A stretch of 64,000 bases of DNA, from assembly GCA_020442165.1 (NCBI GenBank), contig JAGRKV010000066.1, positions 1 through 64,000 on the forward strand, written 5' to 3'. Numbering within the stretch: position 1 is the stretch's first letter; each line of letters starts with the position of its first letter. The notes under the pieces are model-generated. The model made no database searches. It was given only the letters and a program-made list of their open reading frames with translations, and was not told the origin of the DNA. The translations under genes and the position numbers were made by a program. Below are positions 1 through 9,052 of the stretch, in pieces. The stretch comes from Hyphomicrobiaceae bacterium. GTDB taxonomy: Bacteria; Pseudomonadota; Alphaproteobacteria; Rhizobiales; Hyphomicrobiaceae.

Positions 1-728
1 CGACTGCGCAGATCCAACATGAATGCTGGCAGGTCCTCCCAGGGCAGCGCTGCATGATGACCGCGCGCTAGGCGGGCCTGTTTCGGCAAGAGATGGTCGA
101 GATGCCCTCGCCAACGCGCTGGGTTCGCCGCTCCGGAGTCAATCAGCCCGCGAGCTCGAGCGGCATCAAGCACAGCTTCAATGCGGCCACGTGTACGCGA
201 GGCGGTTTCCGGCTTCGTCGGCCAGATCGGCATCAACACCGCAAGCACGTCTTCGGTCGTGATCTCGTCGACCGGCTTCTCGTTCAATGCTCCGGCGTAG
301 ACTTCGAGTGTCATCCGCCACTGAGCGCGGTGTTTGGCATTGCGCCAGCCTAGTGACTTGGCTGCCATCAAGTCGGCAGCGACGGCGCCGAAGGTACGCG
401 GAATCGCGGCTAGGCGCTGGGCGGTCTCTGCGCTGCGGCGCTCTTCGATCGGATCGCGGCCGGCGGCTAGGTTCTTCCGGGCGTCCGCAGCTAGGCTGCG
501 AGCGTCGGCTAGACCGACGCCAGCAATCCCTCCCAAGCCCATCTCAGATTGTCGCCCATCTCTCTTACGCCGGTAGATGAACACCCAGCGTTTGCTGAGT
601 TGCTTCGCTCCTTCGACCCCGCGTCTAGCTTCAACTACGAGATAAAGCCCACCGCCATCGCTGTGCCGCCCCGGCTTGGTCGCGGTCTGCACGCCACGCG
701 CTGTGAGCTTGTGCATCGCTCGCGTCAT
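1..728 (-). CDS. Tyrosine recombinase / integrase, P4 type, C-terminus cut by window edge
   Basis: Site-specific recombinase that would insert and excise a mobile element at the neighbouring tRNA. The frame stays open for about 242 codons and leaves the window before the catalytic domain. Residues 1-95 look like the DUF4102 arm-binding domain (RHSDGGGLYLVV near residue 21, then MGLGGIAGVGLADAR and AAGRDPIEERR). Residues 110-240 look like the core-binding SAM-like domain (from TFGAVAADLMAAKSLGWR). The ATG follows a GGAAGGGGG Shine-Dalgarno stretch. It starts about 185 bp past the 3' end of tRNA-Ser and reads away from it, the usual arrangement for tRNA-targeting islands. Leucine is encoded by CTA six times, a codon little used by the neighbouring genes, which suggests transfer. 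The catalytic R-H-R-Y residues lie outside the window, so activity cannot be judged. Confidence 0.9.
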   Translation of the reverse strand, partial: MTRAMHKLTARGVQTATKPGRHSDGGGLYLVVEARRGVEGAKQLSKRWVFIYRRKRDGRQSEMGLGGIAGVGLADARSLAADARKNLAAGRDPIEERRSAETAQRLAAIPRTFGAVAADLMAAKSLGWRNAKHRAQWRMTLEVYAGALNEKPVDEITTEDVLAVLMPIWPTKPETASRTRGRIEAVLDAARARGLIDSGAANPARWRGHLDHLLPKQARLARGHHAALPWEDLPAFMLDLRS

Positions 729-746
729 CGAATTCCCCCTTCCGCC

Positions 747-789
747 ATGCTGGGGTGTGCCAACCGCACCCCAGCATTTACCCCAGCAT
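747..789. promoter_or_regulatory. Palindrome plus third repeat upstream of integrase
   Basis: ATGCTGGGGTG (747-757) and CACCCCAGCAT (767-777) form a perfect 11-bp inverted repeat around a 9-nt spacer. A third copy, ACCCCAGCAT (780-789), repeats the right arm with a 13-bp period. The cluster lies just upstream of the integrase start, between it and tRNA-Ser. It could be an arm-type integrase site, an excisionase site or an autoregulatory operator; the sequence alone does not decide. Confidence 0.6.
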
Positions 790-911
790 CGTACAGCGCT
801 TCGGGTGGAACGGGGAATGGCGCCATACACAAGCGGGCGCAAAATTCACCGGTAAAACTGTGCGTTATTGGGTGGGTGGTGATAGGGGAGGCAAAGCCGC
901 ACACAAGCATC

Positions 912-1001
912 TGGCGGATGGGGTGGGATTCGAACCCACGGTGAGCGTGAACCCACGGCGGTTTTCAAGACCGCTGCCTTAAACCACTCGGCCACCCATC
1001 C
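912..1001 (-). tRNA. tRNA-Ser (anticodon UGA)
   Basis: A full class II tRNA on the minus strand. The acceptor stem GGATGGG pairs with CCCATCC, followed by discriminator G and an encoded CCA. The anticodon loop CTTGAAA carries TGA (complement at 965-967), which reads UCN serine codons. There is a long variable arm, as in all tRNA-Ser, and the T loop is GTTCGAATC. Its 3' end points to the integrase and is the probable attachment site of the element to the left. Confidence 0.96.
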
Positions 1002-1468
1002 AGCGCGGCGAGGCGTACGGGGGGCACGCTTCGCGTTTGCAGGCAAAGCGTTTAGCGCAGTCCGCGTCCGGGATAAAGTGTTCCGGAACGTGGCCGCTCC
1101 GCTTCCCTCCGGCCCGTCGTTCGCTCAGTTCCCCAGATCGCCCTGCATCCGCGACCGAAATCACGCCCCGCATTGCCGATTTATGTTGATGAACGAGGCC
1201 CGCCAGCCTGGATCCCGCCCCGGAACGCGACCAAACACACGATTTTCCGCATGAATGAGCCTGTCCCCAACTCTGGCTGTGCGGTGCGCGGGGCACGGTC
1301 AATTCCTTAAAGATCCAATCTTAACTGACCATTTTACGCAGCCATAATCGCAATCTGTCATGGTAATGCCAATCTTCCGACACGCACGCCAAGCAAGGTG
1401 CGGCGGAACGGGGGCGTCAACTACGGCCGCAACGGCCGGCACGAACCAGAGGGCGGGCTAAGAGGGTT
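1002..1468. other. Intergenic region between tRNA-Ser and rlpA
   Basis: About 470 bp without a convincing gene. It must hold the tRNA-Ser promoter (minus) and the rlpA promoter (plus). An open frame at 979-1302 on the minus strand runs through the tRNA and has no family features, so I do not call it. AT-richer sequence around 1305-1370 is the likeliest rlpA promoter area, but no clear -35/-10 pair stands out. Confidence 0.5.
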
Positions 1469-2218
1469 ATGCAACCTGATGTTTGGCCAATCGCGCCGCG
1501 CATGCGTTGCGGCGGAGCAGAGAACGCGTGCACAGGTGCCTTGGGCACGCTACGCCGCACTGGCTCCGTCATGCTGCTGGCAGCGATGCTCGCCGGCTGC
1601 GCCCGCTCAGAGCGCGTGGATACCGGCAGTTGGGGCCCAACAGTCAAAGCGTCGATGTTCCCGCCTTCGGTGGTGCAGGCTGAAGCCAGTCCGCGCGTGG
1701 CAAGCGGAAGGCAGATCGCGCGCGGCGGCGGCACCTACAAGGTGGGCAAACCCTACAAGATCGCCGGCAAGTGGTACGTTCCGCGGGAGGAGCCAGGCTA
1801 CGAAAAGTCGGGGCTGGGTTCCTGGTATGGCGACGATTTTCATGGTCGCAAGACGGCCAACGGCGAGATCTTCAATAAGCATGCGCTGACAGCAGCGCAT
1901 CCCACGCTGCCCTTGCCGTCCTACGTTTATGTCACCAATCTCGAAAACAACCGCACTGTGCTCGTCCGGGTCAATGATCGCGGCCCCTACGCGGGTGGCC
2001 GAATCATCGACTTGTCGCACGCGGTTGCGCATCACCTGGATTTCGAGAACAAGGGTCTGGCTCATGTCCGCGTGCGTTATGCGGGCCGGGCGCCGCTCGG
2101 CGGTGACGACAGCCACGAACGTGCGTTCCTGGCCAAACAGCCCTGGTCGCGAGGCAGCGAACGCTATGCCTCGCGCGAAGGGGGCATGATGGCGACGAGT
2201 TCCATCCCGCTACGGTGA
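1469..2218 (+). CDS. rlpA: RlpA-like septal ring lytic transglycosylase, lipoprotein
   Basis: Predicted outer-membrane lipoprotein that cleaves peptidoglycan strands lacking stem peptides. A hydrophobic stretch ends in the lipobox LAGC around residues 43-46. The double-psi beta-barrel domain begins near residue 115 with GLGSWYGDDFHGRKTANGE and continues through VRVNDRGPYAGGRIIDLS, the RlpA signature. No C-terminal SPOR domain is present in the 249 residues. The start is uncertain: the ATG used has AGAGGG only 2-3 nt upstream, and in-frame ATGs at 1501 and 1571 are alternatives. A carboxypeptidase gene follows 165 bp downstream, so both act on the cell wall. Confidence 0.9.
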   Translation: MQPDVWPIAPRMRCGGAENACTGALGTLRRTGSVMLLAAMLAGCARSERVDTGSWGPTVKASMFPPSVVQAEASPRVASGRQIARGGGTYKVGKPYKIAGKWYVPREEPGYEKSGLGSWYGDDFHGRKTANGEIFNKHALTAAHPTLPLPSYVYVTNLENNRTVLVRVNDRGPYAGGRIIDLSHAVAHHLDFENKGLAHVRVRYAGRAPLGGDDSHERAFLAKQPWSRGSERYASREGGMMATSSIPLR

Positions 2219-2383
2219 AAGAGGGCCTGGTCACAATTGTGACGCGCAACGGCGTCGTTGGGACCGCTTCAGTGTTTTCGTAGTTGAACATCGAGTAGAA
2301 TCCCGCTGAAGCCGTTGACACGACCGGTCTTGAGACGGGATATTCTCAGCAGATTTGCAGCGCTCAACAGCTGGAAAGGTTGG

Positions 2384-3601
2384 ATGAGCATTCGGTTACA
2401 TAATCTGCTACATCCTTTTCTCATGCGAATTCATCTCCACGCGATGTTGCTGGGCATGATTGCTGTGTTGCTGGTGCTGCACGGTCCGGCACATGCGCAG
2501 CAATCCACATTCGTGCCCAAGGCCAAGCATGCCATTTTGATGGATGCGGACAGCGGCGCTGTACTGTTCCAGCACGAAGCTGACGAGCTGACGCCTCCGG
2601 CGAGCATGAGCAAGTTGATGACGCTCGCCGTGGTCTTCAAGGCATTGAAGAACGGTGTACTCAAGCCGACCGACGAAATCACGATGAGCGAGCATGCCTG
2701 GCGCACGGGCGGCGCGCCGTCGGGCACCTCCGCGATGTTCGTGCCGATCAACGACAAAGTGACGGTCGACGAATTGCTGCAAGGCATCATCGTGCAGTCG
2801 GGCAACGATGCGTGCATTGCCATTGCCGAGGCACTTGCCGGAACGGAAGAAGGCTTCGCGCAGGTCATGACGAATGAGGCGCGTCGCATCGGTCTCAAGA
2901 AATCGACATTCCGCAATTCGACAGGGCTCTACCATCCCGAGCACATGATGACCATGCACGAGCTGGCGGATCTCGCACGCTACATCATGACAGAGTATGC
3001 CGACCGCTTTCCCCTGTTCGCACAAAAGGAATTCAAGTACCGCAAGCACCGCTTCTTCAATCGCAACCCGCTCTTGTTCCTCGATATCGGCGCCGACGGC
3101 ATGAAGACCGGTTACATCAAGGAAGCAGGCTATGGCATCGTCGGCACCGCGGTGCAGGAGGGCAAGCGCCTGATCGTCGTGGTCAACGGGCTGGAAAGCT
3201 CCAATGACCGCCGCGACGAAGCCCGCAGGCTGCTTGAATGGGGCTTCCGCTCGTTCGGACCATTCGATCTGTTCAAGCCCGGCGAGGTGGTCGGTTCGGC
3301 GCGTGTGTGGGGTGGTTCCAGCTTCTATGTGCCGCTGGTCGGCAAGAACGGCGTCACCGTCGTGCTGCCGCGCTATCCCGCCAATCAGCGCCTCTCGGCC
3401 GAGATCCTTTATAAGGGACCGCTGAAACCGCCGATCAGGAAGGGCGATCAGGTTGCGCGCCTCAGGGTATCGTCGTCAACATCGGCGGTCAGCGAAGTGC
3501 CTCTTTATGCCGCTGAAGACGTCGACAAAGCAGGTATCCTCCGCCAGGGCCTCGACAGCTTGATCCATCTCGGCTTCAAGTGGATCAAGATCAAGCTGTG
3601 A
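2384..3601 (+). CDS. D-alanyl-D-alanine carboxypeptidase, penicillin-binding protein 5/6 family
   Basis: Periplasmic serine enzyme that removes the terminal D-Ala from peptidoglycan pentapeptides. With this start the active-site motifs are S74-M-S-K77, S139-G-N141 and K241-T-G243, the spacing expected of the family. A signal peptide (hydrophobic LLGMIAVLLVLHG, then AHAQ) precedes the mature protein, and the C-terminal beta domain ends in an amphipathic helix, HLGFKWIKIKL, typical of membrane anchoring. I chose the ATG after GGAAAGG (2373-2379). A longer frame opens with a TTG at 2315, but that TTG lies in a TTGACA box and is more likely promoter sequence. 405 residues. Confidence 0.94.
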   Translation: MSIRLHNLLHPFLMRIHLHAMLLGMIAVLLVLHGPAHAQQSTFVPKAKHAILMDADSGAVLFQHEADELTPPASMSKLMTLAVVFKALKNGVLKPTDEITMSEHAWRTGGAPSGTSAMFVPINDKVTVDELLQGIIVQSGNDACIAIAEALAGTEEGFAQVMTNEARRIGLKKSTFRNSTGLYHPEHMMTMHELADLARYIMTEYADRFPLFAQKEFKYRKHRFFNRNPLLFLDIGADGMKTGYIKEAGYGIVGTAVQEGKRLIVVVNGLESSNDRRDEARRLLEWGFRSFGPFDLFKPGEVVGSARVWGGSSFYVPLVGKNGVTVVLPRYPANQRLSAEILYKGPLKPPIRKGDQVARLRVSSSTSAVSEVPLYAAEDVDKAGILRQGLDSLIHLGFKWIKIKL

Positions 3602-3775
3602 GCCCGCGAGCGGGATGGAGAGCCCCACCCACAAGCCCAATTTGGGCTTACTGCCAGCGCGAAAGCGTGACCCATCCTCTCGCATAATGTGTTCAATCGT
3701 CCCTGAGCCCGGACTGGAACATTTTCCGCCGAAGTAGTCGCCGGTTAGGTTCGGAAAACACGACAAAACAAAAAT

Positions 3776-3818
3776 CTAGAGCGCCGATCCGTTTCCATCG
3801 GAACAAAAAGCGCTTTAG
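3776..3818. repeat. Intergenic palindromic element
   Basis: CTAGAGCGC (3776-3784) pairs with GCGCTTTAG (3810-3818) with one mismatch, and encloses a second stem CCGAT/ATCGG. The result is a two-level stem-loop upstream of tmk. The GCGCTTTAG end recurs at 59012-59020 in another intergenic palindrome, so this may be a dispersed element. Confidence 0.5.
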
Positions 3819-3866
3819 TGTGCGCCTCGGCCTGCTGCAAATGGGCGGGCGCGCAGGACACGAGGC

Positions 3867-4559
3867 ATGGCGGCAGGGCTTTTCATCACGTTCGAAGGCG
3901 GCGAGGGGGCGGGCAAGTCGACTCAGGTGCGGCTCCTTGCCGAGCGTCTTCGCGCGCATGGAACGGATGTCGTCATCACACGCGAGCCCGGCGGCACGCC
4001 GTTTGCGGAACAGGTGCGCGCGTTGATCTTGAGCCCCAGCGTTGCCGAACACACGGCCCTGTCGGAAGCGCTGTTGTTTTATGCCGCACGCGCGGACCAT
4101 ATCGGCAAGATCATCCGGCCGGCGATGGCTGCTGGGCGTGCGGTTCTCTGTGATCGCTTTTCCGATTCGACACGAGTCTATCAAAGCATCGCCGGCGGCC
4201 TCGACCGGAAGGTTTTCGACGCGCTTGAGCAGCTGGTTGTCGCGGACGCCAAGCCTGAGCTGACGATCATTCTGGATCTCGATCCCTCTGTCGGCCTTGC
4301 GCGTGCCGAAGCGCGGCGAATAGATGCCGCATCTGGCGAAGGAAACGGCGAACGGAACGTCGATAGCGACGGCGCAGGCCGCGACCGTTACGAACGCCAA
4401 GCGCTCGCGTTCCACGAGAAACTTCGTGCGGGATTTCTCGCCATCGCCGCTGAGGAGCCCGACCGCTGCGTCGTCATTAATGCCAATCGTGATGCCTCTC
4501 AGGTGGCCGCAGAAGTCTGGTCGGTCGTCGATCAACATCTGCAGCGGCGCGCAGGTTAG
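3867..4559 (+). CDS. tmk: Thymidylate kinase
   Basis: Phosphorylates dTMP to dTDP for DNA synthesis. The P-loop GGEGAGKST is at residues 11-19, followed by TREPGGTPFAEQVR (DRX-type substrate loop) and DRFSDSTRVYQ near residue 96, all standard for the family. The lid region has an insertion rich in Gly, Asp and Asn (around residues 155-170) that is longer than in short bacterial homologues; total length is 230 residues. It heads an operon: holB begins 5 bp after its stop. The tmk-holB pairing is common in bacteria. Confidence 0.95.
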   Translation: MAAGLFITFEGGEGAGKSTQVRLLAERLRAHGTDVVITREPGGTPFAEQVRALILSPSVAEHTALSEALLFYAARADHIGKIIRPAMAAGRAVLCDRFSDSTRVYQSIAGGLDRKVFDALEQLVVADAKPELTIILDLDPSVGLARAEARRIDAASGEGNGERNVDSDGAGRDRYERQALAFHEKLRAGFLAIAAEEPDRCVVINANRDASQVAAEVWSVVDQHLQRRAG

Positions 4560-4564
4560 TCGGC

Positions 4565-5683
4565 ATGGCGCGCGCACCCCTCGCCGAGCAGACCGAGAGC
4601 TTGCCTGAAATCGACAGGCTGGAAGACTTCCCCCACCCGCGCGAGACAGAGCATTTTTTTGGCCACCACGAAGCCCAACGTGAACTGGCCGCGGCCATTG
4701 CCTCAGGCCGCATGCATCATGCATGGCTGCTGGCGGGACCGCAGGGTGTTGGCAAGGCAACCCTGGCCTACCGCGCGGCGAAGGCGGCGCTGTCTCGGCC
4801 AACTGACCGCGATATGCTCAGGCATAGCCTGGACGTCGACCAAAACGCGACAGCTGCCCGTCAGGTCCGCGCGCTGTCGCATCCGGGCCTTCTCGTCATT
4901 CGCCGGTCATGGAACCAGAAGGACAAGCGCTTCCCGCAGTCGATTTCCGTCGACGAGGTGCGCCGCCTGCGATCGTTCCTGGGACACCGCGGCGCCGAAG
5001 GCTCATGGCGCGTCGTCATCGTCGATACAGCCGACGAACTCAATATCAACGCAGCCAATGCCCTCTTGAAGTCGCTGGAGGAGCCCCCGGCCGAAACGGT
5101 CTTCCTGCTCGTGACCTCCGAGCCAGGACGTTTGCTGCCGACGATCCGCTCGCGCTGCCGAACGCTCGATCTCCAGCGTCTGAATGAGCGGGATCTGGAA
5201 GCCGCAGCCGGCACCGCCTTGAAGGCGGCTTCTCGCGAAGAGCCAGAGGCTCAATCCCGCCAATTGCTGGTGAAACTCGCAGCCGGCAGCGTGAGACGGT
5301 ACTTGAGCCTTGAAGCGGGCGGTGGCCGCGAGCTTTATCAGGAAATCTATGCGTTGATCGCTGCCATGCCCGATGTGCGCTGGGCCAAGGTCCATCAGCT
5401 GGCCGATACGCTTGCCGCACCAGCCGCAGAAACGCGGTTTGAACTCTTTTTCGACCTCCTGCTGGAGCTGCTGGCACGCCTCGTCAAGGCGCTGGCCGGC
5501 GGGCAAGGCGAGCCGGAGGAGGCACAGGTTGCCGCGCGTTTATGGCGCCCGGAGCAGCTTGCCACCGTGGCCGAGGTATGGGAAACAGTGGCCCGCGAGA
5601 AGGCGGAGACCGTTGCCCTAAATCTCGACCGGAAAACACTGATTTTGCGAACTGTTTCCCGTATCGAGGCGACGACCCGCTGA
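4565..5683 (+). CDS. holB: DNA polymerase III subunit delta'
   Basis: Clamp-loader subunit of the replicative polymerase. The Walker A-like loop GPQGVGKATLA is near residues 58-68, the sensor region LKSLEEPPAETVFLLVT follows, and TIRSRCRTLDLQ is the usual arginine-containing SRC stretch. 372 residues, within the alphaproteobacterial range. It lies between tmk and metG in a co-directional run; 45 bp separate it from metG. Confidence 0.93.
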   Translation: MARAPLAEQTESLPEIDRLEDFPHPRETEHFFGHHEAQRELAAAIASGRMHHAWLLAGPQGVGKATLAYRAAKAALSRPTDRDMLRHSLDVDQNATAARQVRALSHPGLLVIRRSWNQKDKRFPQSISVDEVRRLRSFLGHRGAEGSWRVVIVDTADELNINAANALLKSLEEPPAETVFLLVTSEPGRLLPTIRSRCRTLDLQRLNERDLEAAAGTALKAASREEPEAQSRQLLVKLAAGSVRRYLSLEAGGGRELYQEIYALIAAMPDVRWAKVHQLADTLAAPAAETRFELFFDLLLELLARLVKALAGGQGEPEEAQVAARLWRPEQLATVAEVWETVAREKAETVALNLDRKTLILRTVSRIEATTR

Positions 5684-5728
5684 AGGCGCCACGCATGTTG
5701 TGGCGGCTGAAAGCGAGGAGCGCAGCCG

Positions 5729-7399
5729 ATGGGCAAGCAAGAGACTTTTTATATCACCACCGCCATTTCCTATCCCAATGGCGTGCCGCACATCGGCCAT
5801 GCCTACGAGGCCATCGCGACCGATGCGATTGCCCGCTTCGAGCGGCTCGATGGCAAGGACGTTCTGTTCCTGACGGGAACCGACGAGCACGGCCTCAAAA
5901 TGAAGCAGACCGCGATCAAGGAAGGTGTCAGCCCGCGCGAGCTGGCCGACCGCAACTCCGCGCGCTTTCGCGACATGGCAGCCGCCCTCAATCTCTCGAA
6001 CGACGATTTCATCCGCACGACCGAGCCACGGCACTACGAGGCTTGCCAGGAACTGTGGCGCCGCATGGAGGCCAAGGGCGATATATTCCTCAAGACCTAC
6101 GGCGGCTGGTACTCGGTGCGCGACGAGACCTACTACAAGGAAACCGAAACCGAGGTGCGCGAGGATGGCCAGCGCTATGCCACGCCGACCGGCACCGAGG
6201 TGGCATGGCAGGAGGAGGAGACGTACTTCTTCCGGCTGTCACGCTACGAAGACGCGTTGCTCGACCACTACGAGGCAAACCCGGATTTCATTCTCCCGCC
6301 CGAACGCCGCAACGAGGTCATCAGCTTCGTGCGTTCCGGACTCGATGATCTCTCCGTTTCGCGCACCACGCTTGATTGGGGTATTCCGGTGCCGGGCCAT
6401 CCCGGCCACGTCATGTATGTGTGGATCGATGCGCTCAACAACTACGTGACAGCGACCGGAGTGCTCAGCAACGATGACAACGAACGTCGCCGGTTCTGGC
6501 CCTGCAACGTGCATGTGATCGGCAAGGACATCATCCGCTTTCACGCCATCTATTGGCCCGCATTCCTGATGTCGGCGGGTCTCCCTCTGCCCAAGCGGGT
6601 GTTCGGTCACGGCTTCGTGCTCAACAAGGGCGAGAAGATGTCGAAGTCGGTCGGCAACGTGCTCGACCCGTTCGCGCTTGCCGAGCATTACGGTGTCGAT
6701 CAGCTGCGCCACTTCTTCCTGCGCGAAGTCGCCTTCGGTTCCGACGGCAACTACTCGCCCGAGACAATCGCCGCCCGCATCAACGCCGATCTCGCCAACG
6801 GGCTGGGCAACTTGGCACAGCGTTCGCTTTCGATGATTGCGAAGGGTTTTGGTGGTGTCGTGCCCGAACCGGTTGATTTGACCGAGGCCGACAAGGCGCT
6901 GCTTGCCAAGGCCGATGGCGTCCATGCGATCGCGCGCGAGGCGATGGACCGTCAGGCCATCAAGACATGGCTAGATGCCGTCTGGGATGTCGTGGGTGAG
7001 GGCGATCGCTACTTCGCCAACGAGAAACCATTCGACAAGGCGCTGTCGAACGAGCGCAAAGGCACGATCCTATATGTGACGGCTGAAGTCGTGCGCCAGC
7101 TTGCCATTCTGGTGCAGCCCGCAATGCCGGCCTCCGCTGCCAAGCTCCTCGATCTCCTCGCGCAGCCGGAAGGCGAAGCACGCCAGTTCGAAGCCCTGGG
7201 CGCGGCCGGGCGGCTCCAGCCAGGCACGCAGCTGCCTGAACCGCAAGGCGTGTTTCCGCGTTACGTCGATCCAGCGGCCGCGACACAAAAAAGCGGATCG
7301 CAATCGGCTGAAGCACAGCAGGCTGCAAGGCTTGCAAAGCAGGCAAAAAAGGAAGCCAACCGCAAGAAGAGTCAGTCCAACGGCGAGGGGAGCGCCTGA
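5729..7399 (+). CDS. metG: Methionyl-tRNA synthetase
   Basis: Charges tRNA-Met. The HIGH signature is H21-I-G-H24 (within [13 protein letters not shown]) and the KMSKS loop is K303-M-S-K-S307. The region between the two halves of the Rossmann fold lacks the four-cysteine zinc knuckle of the E. coli enzyme, so this is the short, zinc-free MetG class. 556 residues with a lysine-rich tail and no C-terminal tRNA-binding (Trbp111) domain. Its stop overlaps the tatD start as TGATG, which suggests translational coupling. Confidence 0.96.
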   Translation: MGKQETFYITTAISYPNGVPHIGHAYEAIATDAIARFERLDGKDVLFLTGTDEHGLKMKQTAIKEGVSPRELADRNSARFRDMAAALNLSNDDFIRTTEPRHYEACQELWRRMEAKGDIFLKTYGGWYSVRDETYYKETETEVREDGQRYATPTGTEVAWQEEETYFFRLSRYEDALLDHYEANPDFILPPERRNEVISFVRSGLDDLSVSRTTLDWGIPVPGHPGHVMYVWIDALNNYVTATGVLSNDDNERRRFWPCNVHVIGKDIIRFHAIYWPAFLMSAGLPLPKRVFGHGFVLNKGEKMSKSVGNVLDPFALAEHYGVDQLRHFFLREVAFGSDGNYSPETIAARINADLANGLGNLAQRSLSMIAKGFGGVVPEPVDLTEADKALLAKADGVHAIAREAMDRQAIKTWLDAVWDVVGEGDRYFANEKPFDKALSNERKGTILYVTAEVVRQLAILVQPAMPASAAKLLDLLAQPEGEARQFEALGAAGRLQPGTQLPEPQGVFPRYVDPAAATQKSGSQSAEAQQAARLAKQAKKEANRKKSQSNGEGSA

Positions 7400-8217
7400 T
7401 GCTCGTCGATCATCACTGCCATCTGGATTTCCCGCAATTCGCCGAGGATTTCTCCGGCATGATCGCGCGCGCCAAGGCAGCTGGCGTAGGCGCCATGGTG
7501 ACGATCTCTACGCGGGTCAGCCAACTCGAAACTCTGCTGGATCTCACCACGCGCGATCCCGATGTTTACTGTTCGGTTGGCACGCATCCGCATAACGCCG
7601 ATCAGGAAATGGACGTCACCACCGAAGACCTCGTCCGGCTGGCAACATCGCACGACAAGATCGTCGCGATCGGCGAAGCTGGGCTCGATTACTTCTACCA
7701 GAAGTCGACGCGCGAAAATCAAGCCGAAGGCTTCCGCCGGCACATCGCTGCCGCGCGCATCACCGGCCTGCCGCTTGAGATCCATACCCGCGATGCCGAT
7801 GACGACTGCAAGGCAATTCTGGAAGACGAAACCGCCAAGGGCGCCTTCCCGGCGATCCTGCACTGCTACACGGGCGGCATGGATCTCGCCATGCGCGCAG
7901 TCGAACTTGGCCTCTATGTTTCGTTCACCGGCGTCGTGAGCTTCAAGAAGTCGGACGCCTTGCGCGAGATCGTCAAGGCCGTTCCGCTCGATCGCATCCT
8001 GGTCGAGACAGATGCACCGTATCTGGCGCCCGAACCCTTCCGCGGCAAGACGAATGAGCCGGCCTATGTCGTCCACACGGCGGCAGCGATTGCAAGGGCA
8101 CGCGGCATCACGCCCGATGAGGTCGCAGCCGCGACGACAGACAATTTCTTTCGCCTCTTCCAGAAAGTAAGGCCACCGGCGGCGATCGCATCGCGCGGGG
8201 TACGTGCCGCCTCATGA
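7399..8217 (+). CDS. TatD/YcfH-family metal-dependent hydrolase
   Basis: A TIM-barrel amidohydrolase-type nuclease of the TatD group, putatively acting on DNA or RNA 3' ends. The N-terminus LVDHHCHLDF gives the HxH metal motif (residues 6-8); GEAGLDYFYQ supplies the metal-bridging Glu; ETDAPYLAPEPFRGKTNEP is the C-terminal Asp motif. 272 residues, the usual length. It overlaps metG by one base and the downstream MBL gene by four (ATGA), so the three are probably cotranslated. This metG-tatD-MBL order is widespread in alphaproteobacteria. Confidence 0.93.
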   Translation: MLVDHHCHLDFPQFAEDFSGMIARAKAAGVGAMVTISTRVSQLETLLDLTTRDPDVYCSVGTHPHNADQEMDVTTEDLVRLATSHDKIVAIGEAGLDYFYQKSTRENQAEGFRRHIAAARITGLPLEIHTRDADDDCKAILEDETAKGAFPAILHCYTGGMDLAMRAVELGLYVSFTGVVSFKKSDALREIVKAVPLDRILVETDAPYLAPEPFRGKTNEPAYVVHTAAAIARARGITPDEVAAATTDNFFRLFQKVRPPAAIASRGVRAAS

Positions 8218-9011
8218 GTGAATATCGCCTCACCATTCTGGGCTGCGGCTCATCGGGCGGCGTGCCGCGCATTGGCGCCATGTGGGGCAAGTGCGATCCT
8301 GAAAATCCGAAGAACCGCCGCCGCCGTTGTGCCGTGCTCATCGAAAGGTTCGGGCCAAGAGGAGCGACGCGCATCCTGGTCGATACGCCAGCCGACATCC
8401 GCGAGCAGCTCCTTCAAACCCGCGTCACCGCCCTTGATGCCGTCATCTACACCCACGATCATGCCGATCACACGCATGGCATCGATGACTTGCGCATGGT
8501 CGCCTACGCCATGAAGAAACGCATCGACGTCTGGTTTGATGCACCCACGCGGCGCAGCCTCGAAAGCCGCTTCGAATATTGCTTCCGCACGCCCAACGGC
8601 TCTTCATATCCGCCGATCCTGATCGGTCATGAATTCAATCCCGGCGACACGGCGGAGATCGATGGCGACGGCGGCCCGATCACGGTGGAGGCGATCGGCC
8701 AGGTCCACGGCGATATCGAATCTTTGGCGCTGCGCATCGGCAATGTCGCCTATTCACCGGATGTCTCCGGTCTCTCCGATGTCGCGCAGTCACGGCTGCA
8801 GGGGCTGGACATCTGGATCGTCGATGCGTTGCGTTATCAGCCTCACCCCAGCCACTTCAGCGTGAAGGAAGCGTTGAGCTGGATTGAAAAACTCGGTGCC
8901 AAACGCGGCATCCTCACCCACATGACGGGTGAACTTGACTACGCAGCACTGAAACGAGAACTGCCCGCGCACGTCGAACCCGCCTGGGACGGCATGGAAA
9001 TCAGATTCTGA
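8214..9011 (+). CDS. PhnP-like MBL-fold metallohydrolase
   Basis: Metallo-beta-lactamase-fold phosphodiesterase-like enzyme. The metal-binding motif THDHADHTHGIDDLR puts H81-x-H83-x-D85-H86 in place. GCGSSGGVPRIG near the N-terminus is the typical first strand and loop of PhnP-like proteins, and the end (GILTHMTGELDY) supplies the last metal histidine. 265 residues. It is the last gene of the tmk-holB-metG-tatD run. The true substrate is unknown; there is no phosphonate operon here, so a C-P lyase role is unlikely. Confidence 0.88.
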   Translation: MSEYRLTILGCGSSGGVPRIGAMWGKCDPENPKNRRRRCAVLIERFGPRGATRILVDTPADIREQLLQTRVTALDAVIYTHDHADHTHGIDDLRMVAYAMKKRIDVWFDAPTRRSLESRFEYCFRTPNGSSYPPILIGHEFNPGDTAEIDGDGGPITVEAIGQVHGDIESLALRIGNVAYSPDVSGLSDVAQSRLQGLDIWIVDALRYQPHPSHFSVKEALSWIEKLGAKRGILTHMTGELDYAALKRELPAHVEPAWDGMEIRF

Positions 9012-9018
9012 GGAAGGA

Positions 9019-9050
9019 CTGACCGGCACGTTCGAGCGAACACCGGTCAG
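9019..9050. terminator. Hairpin between convergent genes
   Basis: CTGACCGG pairs with CCGGTCAG, and an inner GTTCG/CGAAC stem extends the structure. It fills the 41-bp gap between the MBL gene and the converging SDR gene. There is no T-tract, so intrinsic termination is only probable. Confidence 0.5.
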
Positions 9051-9052
9051 GT

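Noticed and set aside
725..910. 61-codon frame between tRNA-Ser and the integrase, overlapping the integrase start by ATGA
   Set aside because: It spans the palindrome and the attachment region, has no domain features and the integrase has its own Shine-Dalgarno sequence.
979..1302. Open frame on the minus strand next to tRNA-Ser
   Set aside because: It runs into the tRNA gene and has no ribosome-binding site or family resemblance.
2315..2383. TTG start extending the D-Ala-D-Ala carboxypeptidase by 23 codons
   Set aside because: The TTG lies in a TTGACA box; the added residues are Arg-rich and precede a complete signal peptide with its own good ribosome-binding site.
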